Shown here in pieces: positions 52,767 through 61,855 of a stretch of DNA of 64,000 bases (position 1 is its first letter; each line of letters opens with the position of its first letter). The position numbers were made by a program, and so were the translations under genes. Source of the stretch: Marmoricola sp. GTDB taxonomy: Bacteria > Actinomycetota > Actinomycetes > Propionibacteriales > Nocardioidaceae. Below the pieces are notes generated by a model that saw only the letters and a list, made by a program, of their open reading frames with translations, did not search any database and was not told the DNA's origin. Location: assembly GCA_025964795.1 (NCBI GenBank), contig JAOPYC010000166.1, positions 55,294 through 119,293 on the forward strand, read 5' to 3'.

Positions 52767-54209
52767 ATGAGCGACACGAAGGCCACCGCCGACATCGGAC
52801 TGACCGGGCTCGCGGTGATGGGCAGCAACCTCGCCCGCAACATGGCACGTCACGGGCACACGGTCGCGGTGCACAACCGCACCACCAAGCGGATGACCGC
52901 GCTGCTCGAGGAGCACGGCGACGAGGGCGACTTCGTCGGCTCGGAGTCGATGGAGGGCTTCGTGGCGAGCATCAAGAAGCCACGGGCGATCGTGATCATG
53001 GTCAAGGCCGGTGACCCCACCGACGCCGTGGTCGACGAGCTCGTCCCGCTGCTCGACGAGGGGGACATCGTCGTCGACGCGGGCAACGCGCACTTCGAGG
53101 ACACCCTGCGCCGGCAGCAGGCGCTGGAGGAGAAGGGCCTGCACTTCGTCGGCATGGGGGTCTCCGGCGGTGAGGAGGGCGCCCTCAACGGCCCGTCCAT
53201 CATGGTCGGCGGCTCCGAGCACGCCTACGAGACCCTCGGCCCGATCGTCGAGGACATCGCCGCCCAGGTCGACGGCACGCCGTGCGCGACGCACGTCGGC
53301 CCCGACGGCGCCGGCCACTTCGTGAAGATGGTGCACAACGGCATCGAGTACGCCGACATGCAGCTGATCGCCGAGGCCTACGACATCCTGCGCAACGTGC
53401 TCTCCAAGGAGCCGGCCGAGCTGGCCGGGATCTTCCGGGAGTGGAACGAGGGCGACCTCGACTCCTTCCTGATCGAGCTGACCGCGGCCGTGCTCGAGCA
53501 CGAGGACGCCGCGGGCCAGCCGTTCGTCGACGTCGTCGCCGACGCCGCCGAGCAGAAGGGCACCGGTCGCTGGACGGTGCAGAGCGCCCTCGACCTCGGC
53601 GTACCCGTCACCGGCATCGCCGAGGCGACCTTCGCACGCAGCGTCTCGGGCCACACCGAGCAGCGCGAGGCCGCGCGCAAGGTGTTCGACCAGACCAGCG
53701 ACACGCCTCCGGTGGACGATGTCGACGGGTTCGTCGAGGACGTCCGGGCCGCGCTCTACGCCGCCAAGGTGGTCGCCTACGCCCAGGGGTTCGACCAGAT
53801 CGTGGCCGGCAGCGACGAGCACGGGTGGGACGTCTCCCCCGGCGACCTCGCCACCATCTGGCGCGGCGGCTGCATCATCCGCGCGAAGTTCCTCGACCGG
53901 ATCCGCAAGGCCTACGAGGTCGAGCCCGACCTGACCACCCTGATGACCCAGGAGTACTTCGCCCAAGCCCTCAAGGACGGTGAGGCCGGGTGGCGTCGGG
54001 TGGTGTCCACGGCCACGGCGTACGGCATCCCGGTGCCGGCGTTCGGGTCGTCGCTGTCCTACTTCGACGCGCTGCGCCGCGACCGGCTCCCGGCCGCGCT
54101 GATCCAGGCGTTGCGCGACAACTTCGGCGCGCACACCTACCAGCGCGTCGACCGCGAGGGCACCTTCCACACCCTGTGGGCCGGCGACCTGTCGGAGATC
54201 GAGAGCTGA
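52767..54209 (+). CDS. gnd: 6-phosphogluconate dehydrogenase (NADP, decarboxylating)
   Basis: A 480-residue enzyme of the oxidative pentose phosphate pathway that converts 6-phosphogluconate to ribulose 5-phosphate with CO2 and NADPH. The nucleotide loop is GLAVMGSNLARNMARHGH (residues 10-27). GVSGGEEGA and the catalytic Lys in GHFVKMVHNGIEYADMQLI are in place, as is the C-terminal RDNFGAHTYQRVDREGTFH. Length and the full C-terminal domain fit the long, homodimeric type. The start is the ATG at 52767 after GAGGAGAGG. Divergent from the GNAT gene; not part of the flanking clusters. Confidence 0.95.
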   Translation: MSDTKATADIGLTGLAVMGSNLARNMARHGHTVAVHNRTTKRMTALLEEHGDEGDFVGSESMEGFVASIKKPRAIVIMVKAGDPTDAVVDELVPLLDEGDIVVDAGNAHFEDTLRRQQALEEKGLHFVGMGVSGGEEGALNGPSIMVGGSEHAYETLGPIVEDIAAQVDGTPCATHVGPDGAGHFVKMVHNGIEYADMQLIAEAYDILRNVLSKEPAELAGIFREWNEGDLDSFLIELTAAVLEHEDAAGQPFVDVVADAAEQKGTGRWTVQSALDLGVPVTGIAEATFARSVSGHTEQREAARKVFDQTSDTPPVDDVDGFVEDVRAALYAAKVVAYAQGFDQIVAGSDEHGWDVSPGDLATIWRGGCIIRAKFLDRIRKAYEVEPDLTTLMTQEYFAQALKDGEAGWRRVVSTATAYGIPVPAFGSSLSYFDALRRDRLPAALIQALRDNFGAHTYQRVDREGTFHTLWAGDLSEIES

Positions 54210-54289
54210 AAAATCGGTTGCCGGCGGCCGCTGACCGGACGACGATCTGACTGAACGACCGAACGACCGCACCACGAGCGAGAGGAGCT

Positions 54290-55225
54290 GTGACGTGTCC
54301 ATCACTGTCCTTGGCCTGTCCGCAGACCACTCCCCTCCCTCCTGGAGCACCCTTGTCCTCTCCGCAGGAACCCCTGCGCACCACCTCCGTCAGCACTGAG
54401 CGTCTCGACCCGGCCTTCGTCTTCGAGTTCCGGGCCTACGACGAACCGGGGCCGGGCCAACGCTGGTCCACCTGGTATGACGTCGAACCGCTCTGTCGCG
54501 CCCCCGAACCCCGGCCCGACTGGGTGATCACCCACCGTGCCGCGGTCGACACCGAGCTCGGCATCCTCAAGACCGGCAAGGAGGCCGACGTCTTCCTGCT
54601 CGAGCGCGCCGTCGACGGCGGGCCCGCGGTGGTGATGGCCGCCAAGCGCTACCGCAGCACCGACCACCGCAACTTCCATCGCAACTCCGCCTACACCGAG
54701 GGCCGACGCGGCCGCGACAGCCGGGAGGCCCGGGCCGCGGCCAAGGGCTCGTCCTTCGGGCGGCTCGTGGCCGCGGGCCAGTGGGCCGGCGCGGAGTGGG
54801 ACTCGCTCAAGCGCTGCTGGGCCCTCGGCCTGCCGGTCCCCTACCCGGTGCAGCTCGACGGCACCGAGATCCTGATGGAGTGGGTCCAGGTCGACGGCGA
54901 CACCGCGCCCCGGCTGGCCCAGACCCGTCCGGACCCGGACCTGCTGGCGTCGTACTTCGACCAGCTGCGCGAGGCGATCGCCACCATGGCGCAGCACGGG
55001 ATCGTGCACGGCGACCTGTCGGCCTACAACATCCTCGCGGCCGGCGAGCGACTGGTGATCATCGACCTGCCCCAGGTGGTCGACCTGGTCGGCAACCCCC
55101 AGGGGATGGACTTCCTGCTGCGTGACTGCGCGAACATCTGCGCGTGGTTCCGCAGCAAGGGACTGGCCCCCGCGGTCGCCGACGAGCACGCCCTGTTCGG
55201 CGACCTGCTCGCGACGGCGTTCTGA
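54290..55225 (+). CDS. RIO-family serine protein kinase
   Basis: A 311-residue atypical protein kinase. After an unusual N-terminal stretch (residues 1-40) the RIO domain runs to the end: LKTGKEADVFLLERA (nucleotide loop), VVMAAKRYRST (Lys), EWDSLKRCWALGLPVPYPV, VHGDLSAYNIL (catalytic loop Asp and Asn) and IIDLPQVVDL (metal Asp). RIO kinases act in ribosome maturation in eukaryotes and archaea; bacterial roles are little known. The start is the GTG at 54290 with AGAGGAG just upstream; TTG at 54353 is an alternative giving a more typical N-terminus. Confidence 0.87.
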   Translation: MTCPSLSLACPQTTPLPPGAPLSSPQEPLRTTSVSTERLDPAFVFEFRAYDEPGPGQRWSTWYDVEPLCRAPEPRPDWVITHRAAVDTELGILKTGKEADVFLLERAVDGGPAVVMAAKRYRSTDHRNFHRNSAYTEGRRGRDSREARAAAKGSSFGRLVAAGQWAGAEWDSLKRCWALGLPVPYPVQLDGTEILMEWVQVDGDTAPRLAQTRPDPDLLASYFDQLREAIATMAQHGIVHGDLSAYNILAAGERLVIIDLPQVVDLVGNPQGMDFLLRDCANICAWFRSKGLAPAVADEHALFGDLLATAF

Positions 55226-55286
55226 GGCACGGCCGGAGCAATTCCGAGACCAGCAGGGTCCGCTGGGTAGCGATAGTGTTCTCGGC

Positions 55287-58082
55287 ATGTCCGAGGGGGA
55301 TTCCGTGTTCGGCAGCGGGGGCGAGATGGCCGCGCGCCTGTCCGCGCACGACTGGTCGGCCACGCCGCTCGGCCCGATCGACTCGTGGTCGCCCAGCCTG
55401 CGCACGTCGGTGGCGATCGTGCTGCGGAGCCGCTACCCGATGCTGCTCAGCTGGGGCGAGCAGCTGGTGATGCTCTACAACGACGCGTTCGTCCCGACGC
55501 TGGGCACCAAGCACCCCGGCGCCGTCGGAGGCCTGCTGCCCGAGCAGTTCGCGGAGGTGTGGGACGAGGTCGGCCCGATGCAGCGCTCGGTGCTGGCCGG
55601 GGGCCAGGCCACCTGGGACGAGGACCTGAGGCTGAGCATCGAACGCGGCACCGGGCTCGAGGAGGCCTTCTTCACCTTCTCCTACTCCCACGTGCCCGAC
55701 GACGAGGGACCGGGCGGGGTGCTCGCCGTGCTGACGGTGACGACCGACAAGGTCATCTCGGCGCGTCGCCTGGCCCTGTTGAACGAGCTCTCGGTGGTCG
55801 CCAACCGGGCCACGGCCCCCGGTCAGGCGATGGCCGCTGCCCTCGAGGTGCTGGCCGGGGCGGAACGGGACCTGCTCGGCGGCGCGCTCTACTCCCGGTC
55901 CGGGGACGGGCCCCTGTCCCTCACCCAGCTGGGGACCTTCGGCGAGGTCGACGCCGCACACCGGCTCGACGTCGTCGAGGCCGCGAGGCATCCCGTCATG
56001 CAGGCCCTGCGTGAGCACCGACCGGTCACCACCGACTCCGGGGCCACCGCGTACCCGGTCACCGTCCACGACCGCGACGTCGTCGACTCGGTCCTGGTGC
56101 TGCTCCCCCACCCGCTCCGCCCGGTGGACGCGGACCACGAGCGGTTCCTGCAGATGCTGGTCGACCAGGTGGGCCGCATCCTGGCGGCCGGCACGGCCCG
56201 GGCCCGCGAGAAGGCCAGGCTGGAGGCCCTGGCGGCCCTGGACGCCGCCAAGACCGCCTTCCTGTCCAACGTCAGCCACGAGTTCAGGACGCCCCTCACC
56301 CTGCTGCTCGGTCCCCTCGAGGACGTCATCGACCGCCGTCAGCAGGGCATCGCCCGTGACGAGGTCGAGGTGATGCACCAGAGCGCGCACCGCCTGCTCC
56401 GGATGGTCAACGCGCTCCTGGACGTCGCTCGCATCGAGGCGGACGGCCTGCAGGCCCACCTGGAGCCGACCGACCTGATGCAGCTCACCCACGACCTGCT
56501 GCAGCCGTTCGCGAACGCGGCCAGCAGGGAGGGCCTGCAGTTCGCCGCCGATCTCGATCCTGACCTCGGCGTCGTGCTGGCCGACCCCGAGCTGTGGGAG
56601 AAGCTCCTGCTGAACCTCGTCGCCAACGCCATCAAGTTCACGCCCGAGGGCTCGGTCCGGGTCTCCCTCGGGAGCCGGGGTGCCGACCTGGTCCTCCGCG
56701 TCACGGACACGGGCACGGGCATCCCGGTCAGCGACGTCGCCCAGGTCTTCGACCGGTTCCACCGGGTCCCCGACAGCGGTGGCCGCAGCATCGAGGGGAC
56801 CGGCATCGGGCTCACCCTCGTCGCCGAGTCGGCCCAGGCCATGGGTGGCTCCGTCACGGTCGAGTCCGAGGTGGGCACGGGCTCGGAGTTCGAGGTCGTG
56901 CTGCCGCTCGTACGCGCGGACAAGCCGGCCTCGACCCGCTGGCACCCCCACCTCCGGGAGGCGCAGGCCCTGGCCGACGACCTCGAGTCCTACACGAAGG
57001 CGGCCCCGGACCCCTCCGGCGTGCCCAGCCGGAGGCTCGGACCCGGTGACGCCCACATCCTGGTGGTCGAGGACAACCCGGCCATGCGCCAGCGGCTGGT
57101 GCGAGTCCTGAGCTCCCTGGGCGCGGTGACCACGGCGCCGGACGGCGTCGCCGCGCTCGGCGTGCTGTGGGCCAGCCAGGTCGACCTCGTGGTGAGCGAC
57201 GTGATGATGCCCCGGCTCGACGGCCTCGCGCTGCTGCGCGAGATCCGGGACGACAAGCAGCTGCGGGGCACCCCCGTGGTGCTGCTCTCCGCACGGGCCG
57301 GCTCCGAGGCGGCGGCCGACGCCGTCGAGACCGGTGCCGACGACTACGTCGTGAAGCCGTTCACCTCTGCCGAGCTCCTGGCCAGGTGCCGCACCACCCT
57401 GGAGCTGTCCGACTACCGTGCCCGGGCGGCGGCGAGCAAGGAGCGCAGTGCGCTGCTCGCCGGCGTGAGCCACGACATGCAGACACCCTTGGCCGTGATC
57501 ACGACGTCTCTGGCCCTCCTCGGCGAGAACGACCTCAACGACGAGGACCGCCGGCGCATCGCCGAGCGCGCCCGGGTGCGGGCGTCGCAGCTCACCCGCC
57601 TGGTCACGCAGTTCCTCGACTGGTCGCGCCTGAGCGCCAGCCAGCCACTGCCGATCCGCCTCGAGGACATCGATCTCGCCGAGCTCCTGACCGAGGTCGC
57701 CTCGGAGTACGACGGGGTGCTGCTCTCCGGAGTCGCCGGGACCGAGGTCATCCGGTGCGACCGGCAGCGGACCGAGCAGATCCTGCACAACCTCGTGCAG
57801 AACGCCCGGCGGATGGCTCGGTCCCGGATCGAGGTCGGTCTGGGCGGTGACGAGCAGACCTGTGTCGTCCGCGTCACCGACGACGGCCCCGGAGTGGCTC
57901 CCGAGGTCGTCCCGCACCTGTTCGAGGCCTTCGGTCCGACGACGGCGAAGGGGGGCAACGGCCTGGGCCTGCACGTGTCCCGCGAGGCGGCCCACGCCCA
58001 GGGCGGGGAACTCGTCCTGGAGTCCAGCGGCCCGGACGGCGCTGTCTTCGCGCTGCGCCTCTCGAGGACCTTGCCCGGCTGA
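55287..58082 (+). CDS. Hybrid sensor kinase: HK-REC-HK
   Basis: A 931-residue signalling protein with an unusual double arrangement. Residues about 20-150 are PAS-like (SRYPMLLSWGEQLVMLYNDAF), about 165-310 GAF-like. The first kinase has His331 (SNVSHEFRTPL) and N-DTGTGIP-type ATP boxes near 455-545. A receiver domain at 587-705 has Asp638 (VVSDVMMP) and Lys in YVVKPF. The second kinase has His729 (AGVSHDMQTPL) and ATP boxes near 860-900. The signal and output partner are unknown; no response regulator gene is adjacent. The start is the ATG at 55287, 61 bases past the RIO gene. Confidence 0.9.
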   Translation: MSEGDSVFGSGGEMAARLSAHDWSATPLGPIDSWSPSLRTSVAIVLRSRYPMLLSWGEQLVMLYNDAFVPTLGTKHPGAVGGLLPEQFAEVWDEVGPMQRSVLAGGQATWDEDLRLSIERGTGLEEAFFTFSYSHVPDDEGPGGVLAVLTVTTDKVISARRLALLNELSVVANRATAPGQAMAAALEVLAGAERDLLGGALYSRSGDGPLSLTQLGTFGEVDAAHRLDVVEAARHPVMQALREHRPVTTDSGATAYPVTVHDRDVVDSVLVLLPHPLRPVDADHERFLQMLVDQVGRILAAGTARAREKARLEALAALDAAKTAFLSNVSHEFRTPLTLLLGPLEDVIDRRQQGIARDEVEVMHQSAHRLLRMVNALLDVARIEADGLQAHLEPTDLMQLTHDLLQPFANAASREGLQFAADLDPDLGVVLADPELWEKLLLNLVANAIKFTPEGSVRVSLGSRGADLVLRVTDTGTGIPVSDVAQVFDRFHRVPDSGGRSIEGTGIGLTLVAESAQAMGGSVTVESEVGTGSEFEVVLPLVRADKPASTRWHPHLREAQALADDLESYTKAAPDPSGVPSRRLGPGDAHILVVEDNPAMRQRLVRVLSSLGAVTTAPDGVAALGVLWASQVDLVVSDVMMPRLDGLALLREIRDDKQLRGTPVVLLSARAGSEAAADAVETGADDYVVKPFTSAELLARCRTTLELSDYRARAAASKERSALLAGVSHDMQTPLAVITTSLALLGENDLNDEDRRRIAERARVRASQLTRLVTQFLDWSRLSASQPLPIRLEDIDLAELLTEVASEYDGVLLSGVAGTEVIRCDRQRTEQILHNLVQNARRMARSRIEVGLGGDEQTCVVRVTDDGPGVAPEVVPHLFEAFGPTTAKGGNGLGLHVSREAAHAQGGELVLESSGPDGAVFALRLSRTLPG

Positions 58083-58091
58083 GGACCTGGG

Positions 58092-59258
58092 TCAGCCGAG
58101 GCGCTCGATGATCGTCACGTTGGCCTGTCCACCGCCCTCGCACATGGTCTGCAGGCCGTAGCGGCCGCCGGTGCGCTCGAGCTCGTTCAGCATCGTGGCC
58201 ATGATCCGGGTGCCGGTGGCGCCGATCGGGTGCCCGAGCGCGATACCGCCGCCGTTGACGTTCACCTTCTCCAGCGGCACCTCCAGCTCCCGCGACCAGG
58301 CGAGGACCACGGACGCGAACGCCTCGTTGCACTCGAAGACGTCGATGTCCTCGACGGCGAGGCCGGTCCTCTCCAACGCGTGCCGGGTCGCGCGGATCGG
58401 GCCGGTGAGCATCCACACCGGGTCGTCCCCGCGCACGGAGAGGTGGTGCACGCGCGCCCGGGGGGTGAGCCCGTGGTCCGCGACGGCCTGCTCGGAGGCG
58501 ATCAGCATCGCCGAGGAGGCGTCGCAGATCTGTGAGGCGACGGCGGCGGTGATCCGGCCGCCCTCGGCCAGCGGTCTCAGCCCGGCCATCTTCTCCAGCG
58601 AGGTGTCCCGGGGACACTCGTCGAACGCGAAGCTCCGTCCGTCCGGGAGCGCTACGGGCACGATCTCGTTCTTGAACCGCCCCTCGTCGATGGCGGTCCG
58701 GGCGCGGGTGTGCGAGGCGAGGGCGAACTGCTCCATCTGCTCGCGGCTGATGTCCCACTTCTCGGCGATCATCTCGGCCGAGCGGAACTGGGAGACCTCC
58801 TGGTCGCCGTAGCGCGCGACCCAGCCCGGTGACTCGGCGAACGAGGTGGTGAAGCCGTACTGCTGCGCGACCAGCATCGCGGCCGAGATCGGGATGGCCG
58901 ACATGTTCTGCAGGCCGCCGGCGACCACGAGGTCCTGGGTGCCGGACATCACGCCCTGGGCGGCGAAGTGCACCGCCTGCTGCGAGGAGCCGCACTGCCG
59001 GTCGATGGTGACGCCGGGCACGTGGTCGGGCAGCCCGGCCACCAGCCAGGCGGTGCGTGCGACGTCGCCGGCCTGGGAGCCGATGGTGTCGCAGCAGCCC
59101 ATGATCACGTCGTCGACGGCCCCGGGGTCGACGCCGGTGCGCTCGACGAGCTCCCTGAGCACGTGCGCGCCCAGGTCGGCGGAGTGCATCGCGGCCAGTG
59201 ACCCGCCACGCTTGCCGACCGGCGTACGCACCGCGTCGATGATGTAGGCCTCAGCCAT
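58092..59258 (-). CDS. fadA6: Thiolase FadA6 of the indanedione (C/D-ring) pathway
   Basis: A 388-residue thiolase that acts late in steroid C/D-ring breakdown, cleaving the ring-opened beta-keto CoA ester. Cys89 (DRQCGSSQQA), a His in ALGHPIGATG and Cys in MCEGGGQ are in place. The context matches M. tuberculosis fadA6 (Rv3556c), next to kstR2. QSQ-free text such as QFRSAEMIAEKWDISREQ and HHLSVRGDDPVWMLTGPI follows the FadA6 type. The ATG at 59258 overlaps the kstR2 stop by eight bases, so both are in the operon that starts at fadE30. Confidence 0.92.
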   Translation of the reverse strand: MAEAYIIDAVRTPVGKRGGSLAAMHSADLGAHVLRELVERTGVDPGAVDDVIMGCCDTIGSQAGDVARTAWLVAGLPDHVPGVTIDRQCGSSQQAVHFAAQGVMSGTQDLVVAGGLQNMSAIPISAAMLVAQQYGFTTSFAESPGWVARYGDQEVSQFRSAEMIAEKWDISREQMEQFALASHTRARTAIDEGRFKNEIVPVALPDGRSFAFDECPRDTSLEKMAGLRPLAEGGRITAAVASQICDASSAMLIASEQAVADHGLTPRARVHHLSVRGDDPVWMLTGPIRATRHALERTGLAVEDIDVFECNEAFASVVLAWSRELEVPLEKVNVNGGGIALGHPIGATGTRIMATMLNELERTGGRYGLQTMCEGGGQANVTIIERLG

Positions 59259-59844
59259 GTCGGATCCCTTCGAGCAGGATGTGCAGGTACTGGTCGGCGA
59301 CCTGGCCGGGCGTGAGGTCACCGCCGGGGCGGTACCAGCGCACGGCTACCCACACCGTGTCGCGCAGGAAGCGGTAGACGAGCTCGACGTCCAGGTCCGA
59401 GCGCAGCTCGCCGGACGCGACGCCCTCGGCGAGCAGCCCGGTCCAGAGGGTGCGGAAGCGGACGTTGCGCTCCTCCAGGTAGGCGAACCGGTCGAAGGTG
59501 CCGAGGTAGGCCGCGTCGGTCTGGAAGATCGCGACCTCGCTGTGGTGCTGGTCGATGGCGTCGAAGGAGGCGCGGACGACGTCCTCGAGCTTCTGCCGCG
59601 GGGTGCGGTCGGAGGCCGCGATGGCGTCGTACCGCACCCAGAGCTCCTGCTGGAAGGAGTCGAGCAGCTCGTCGACCATCGCCTCCTTGGAGTCGAAGTG
59701 GTGGTAGAGGCTCCCCGAGAGGATCCCCGCCGCGTCGGCGATGTCGCGCACGGTGGTGTTCTTGAAGCCGCGCTCGGCGAAGAGCCGCGCGGCGATGGCC
59801 AGCAGCTCCTCGCGCCGGGTGACCGCCGTCCCCTCCCTAGGCAT
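59251..59844 (-). CDS. kstR2: TetR-family repressor KstR2
   Basis: A 197-residue TetR regulator. The HTH is at about 10-55 (ELLAIAARLFAERGFKNTTV, then AAGILSGSLYHHFDSKEAMV). The C-terminal text DLDVELVYRFLRDTVWVAVR and WYRPGGDLTPGQVADQYLHI closely follows M. tuberculosis KstR2 (Rv3557c). KstR2 represses the genes for C/D-ring degradation and is released by HIP-CoA. Two boxes of its type occur in this window (22256 and 61820). It lies within the fadE30-ipdF-kstR2-fadA6 operon, whose promoter has such a box, so it should repress its own operon. Start at the ATG at 59844. Confidence 0.95.
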   Translation of the reverse strand: MPREGTAVTRREELLAIAARLFAERGFKNTTVRDIADAAGILSGSLYHHFDSKEAMVDELLDSFQQELWVRYDAIAASDRTPRQKLEDVVRASFDAIDQHHSEVAIFQTDAAYLGTFDRFAYLEERNVRFRTLWTGLLAEGVASGELRSDLDVELVYRFLRDTVWVAVRWYRPGGDLTPGQVADQYLHILLEGIRHG

Positions 59845-60640
59845 GCTGGCTGCTCACGGAGACGACCTCGCCGGTGAGGTACGACGAGTAGTCGCTGGCC
59901 AGGAACACCATCACGTTGGCGACCTCCCACGGCTCGGCCGCGCGGCCGAACGCCTCGCGCTGCTTGAGCTCGTGCAGCAGGTCGTCGGAGGTGACCTTGG
60001 CCAGGAACGGGTGCATCGCCAGGCTGGGTGAGACCGCGTTCACGCGGATGCCGTGCGGCGCGACGTCGAGGGCCGCGCACCTGGTCAGCGCCATCACGCC
60101 CGCCTTCGCGGCGGCGTAGTGTGCCTGGCCCTCCTGGGCCCGCCAACCGATCACCGAGGCGTTGTTCACGATCACGCCACGCCTGCCGGTCTCGATCATC
60201 TTGGTGGACGCGGCCCGGAGGCAGCGGAAGGTGCCGGTCAGGGTGATGTCGATGACCTTGCCCCACTGGTCGTCGGTCATCTCCAGGATGCTCGCAGTGC
60301 CACCGAGCCCGGCGTTGTTGACCATCACGTCTAGGCCGCCGAACTCGTCCGCGGCGTCGACCAGGGCCTGCACCTGCGCCTCGTCGGTCACGTCGCACAC
60401 CTGCGAGCGCACGCGGTCGGCGCCGAACTCCTCGGCCAGGGTCTGCTGCGCCTCGGCGAGCCGGCGCTCGTGGGTGTCGCCGAAGACCACCGCCCGGGCA
60501 CCCTCCTCGAGGACACGCCGGGTGACGGCCGCGCCGATGCCGGCCCCGGCGGCGGCGGTCACCACGACCACCTTGCCCCGCAGCAGGTCGTGCGGCTCGA
60601 CGTACGCCGGGACGGGCTGCTCGGGTCTGGTCGCTGTCAT
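59837..60640 (-). CDS. ipdF: Dehydrogenase IpdF (5-hydroxy-HIC-CoA dehydrogenase type SDR)
   Basis: A 267-residue classical SDR. Family knowledge: IpdF (Rv3559c) oxidises the 5-hydroxy group of the indane CoA intermediate. The cofactor loop TAAAGAGIGAAVTRRVLEEG (residues 29-48), NNAGLGGTAS, the catalytic Ser in NNASVIGW and Tyr-Lys in YAAAK are present. C-terminal SDYSSYLTGEVVSVSSQHA is typical. The ATG at 60640 overlaps the fadE30 stop (ATGA), and its own stop overlaps the kstR2 start by eight bases. The order equals M. tuberculosis Rv3560c-Rv3559c-Rv3557c. Confidence 0.92.
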   Translation of the reverse strand: MTATRPEQPVPAYVEPHDLLRGKVVVVTAAAGAGIGAAVTRRVLEEGARAVVFGDTHERRLAEAQQTLAEEFGADRVRSQVCDVTDEAQVQALVDAADEFGGLDVMVNNAGLGGTASILEMTDDQWGKVIDITLTGTFRCLRAASTKMIETGRRGVIVNNASVIGWRAQEGQAHYAAAKAGVMALTRCAALDVAPHGIRVNAVSPSLAMHPFLAKVTSDDLLHELKQREAFGRAAEPWEVANVMVFLASDYSSYLTGEVVSVSSQHA

Positions 60641-61803
60641 CGTTTCTCCCTGGGTAGGCCCAACACTCGCTCGGCCAGGACGTTGCGCTGGATCTCGTCG
60701 GACCCGCCGTAGATGGTGTCCGCCCGGGTGAACAGGAACAGCCGCTGCCACTCGTCGAGGTCGTAGTCGGCGCCCGTGGTCAGCGAGTCGGCGCCCTGCA
60801 CCTGCATCGCCAGGTCGCCCAGCGTGCGGTGCCAGGTGGCCCACAGCAGCTTGGAGATGCTGGCCTGCTGCGGCGCCTGGTCCTCCGAGAGGGTGCGCAG
60901 GGCGTTGAGCCGGATCACCTCGAGCTCGACCTGCGCCCGGGCGAGGCCGTCGCGGACGAACAGGTCGTCGAGGGCGCCGTTGCTGCGCGCCAGCTCGAGC
61001 AGGGCGTCGAGCTCACGCTGGAACCCGACCTGCTGGCCGATGGTGGAGACCCCGCGCTCGAAGCCCAACGTCCCCATGGCCACCTGCCACCCGTTGCCCT
61101 CGCCGCCCACGACCAGATCGGCGTCGGTGCGCGCCCCGGAGAAGAAGACCTCGTTGAACTCAGACGTGCCGGTCAGCTGGATGATCGGGCGCACCTCGAT
61201 CTCGGCCTGGTGCATCGGGACCAGCAGGTAGGAGAGCCCCTGGTGCCGCTGGGACCCCGGCTCGGTGCGGGCGAGCACGAAGCACCAGTCGGCCTGGTGG
61301 GCCAGCGAGGTCCACACCTTCTGGCCGTCGATGACGTAGTGGTCCCCGTCGATGCGGGCCTTCGTGGACACGTTGGCGAGGTCGGAGCCGGCCCCCGGCT
61401 CGGAGTAGCCCTGGCACCAGAACTCCTCCACGGCCACGATTCTCGGCAGGAAGCGGGCCTTCTGCTCCTCGGACCCGAAGGCGATCAGTGTGGGGCCGAG
61501 CAGCTCCTCGCCCAGGTGGTTGACGCGGGCGGGGGCGTTGGCGCGGGCGTACTCCTCGTGGAAGATCACCTGCTGGAACAGCGGGAGCCCGCGGCCGCCG
61601 TACTCCTCGGGCCAGCCGAGGCAGGTCCAGCCGTGCTTCGCGAGGTGCCGGTCCCACGCGATCCGCTCCTCGTGCGCCTCGTGCTCGCGCCCGGGCCCAC
61701 CCTTGCCGCGCAGCCCGGCGAAGTCGCCGGCGAGGTGCTCCTCGAGCCAGGCGCGGACCTCGGCGCGGAACGCCTCGTCTTCCTGGCTGTAGGAGAGGTC
61801 CAT
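60637..61803 (-). CDS. fadE30: Acyl-CoA dehydrogenase FadE30
   Basis: A 388-residue flavoprotein dehydrogenase. In steroid catabolism FadE30 introduces the double bond in the propionyl-CoA side chain of the HIP-CoA intermediate. Seen: GWPEEYGGRGLPLFQQVIFHE (loop near residue 65), YSEPGAGSDLANVSTKA (FAD-binding loop), LTGTSEFNEVFFSGAR, and the C-terminal TIYGGSDEIQRNVLAERVLG. The catalytic Glu is not certain. The ATG at 61803 is the first of the KstR2-controlled operon, 16 bases from the operator shared with fadD3. Order equals M. tuberculosis Rv3560c. Confidence 0.92.
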   Translation of the reverse strand: MDLSYSQEDEAFRAEVRAWLEEHLAGDFAGLRGKGGPGREHEAHEERIAWDRHLAKHGWTCLGWPEEYGGRGLPLFQQVIFHEEYARANAPARVNHLGEELLGPTLIAFGSEEQKARFLPRIVAVEEFWCQGYSEPGAGSDLANVSTKARIDGDHYVIDGQKVWTSLAHQADWCFVLARTEPGSQRHQGLSYLLVPMHQAEIEVRPIIQLTGTSEFNEVFFSGARTDADLVVGGEGNGWQVAMGTLGFERGVSTIGQQVGFQRELDALLELARSNGALDDLFVRDGLARAQVELEVIRLNALRTLSEDQAPQQASISKLLWATWHRTLGDLAMQVQGADSLTTGADYDLDEWQRLFLFTRADTIYGGSDEIQRNVLAERVLGLPREKR

Positions 61804-61819
61804 GACAGTAAGGTAGCCT

Positions 61820-61837
61820 ACCAAGCACTTGTTTGGT
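61820..61837. promoter_or_regulatory. KstR2-type operator between fadE30 and fadD3
   Basis: ACCAAGCACTTGTTTGGT contains ACCAAGCACTTGTT, an exact fit to the KstR2 consensus as I remember it (AnCAAGnaCTTGnT). It is 16 bases from the fadE30 ATG and 18 bases from the fadD3 ATG, so it controls both directions, including kstR2 itself. Confidence 0.9.
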
Positions 61838-61855
61838 TCGTCTCCAGGAGCGTGG

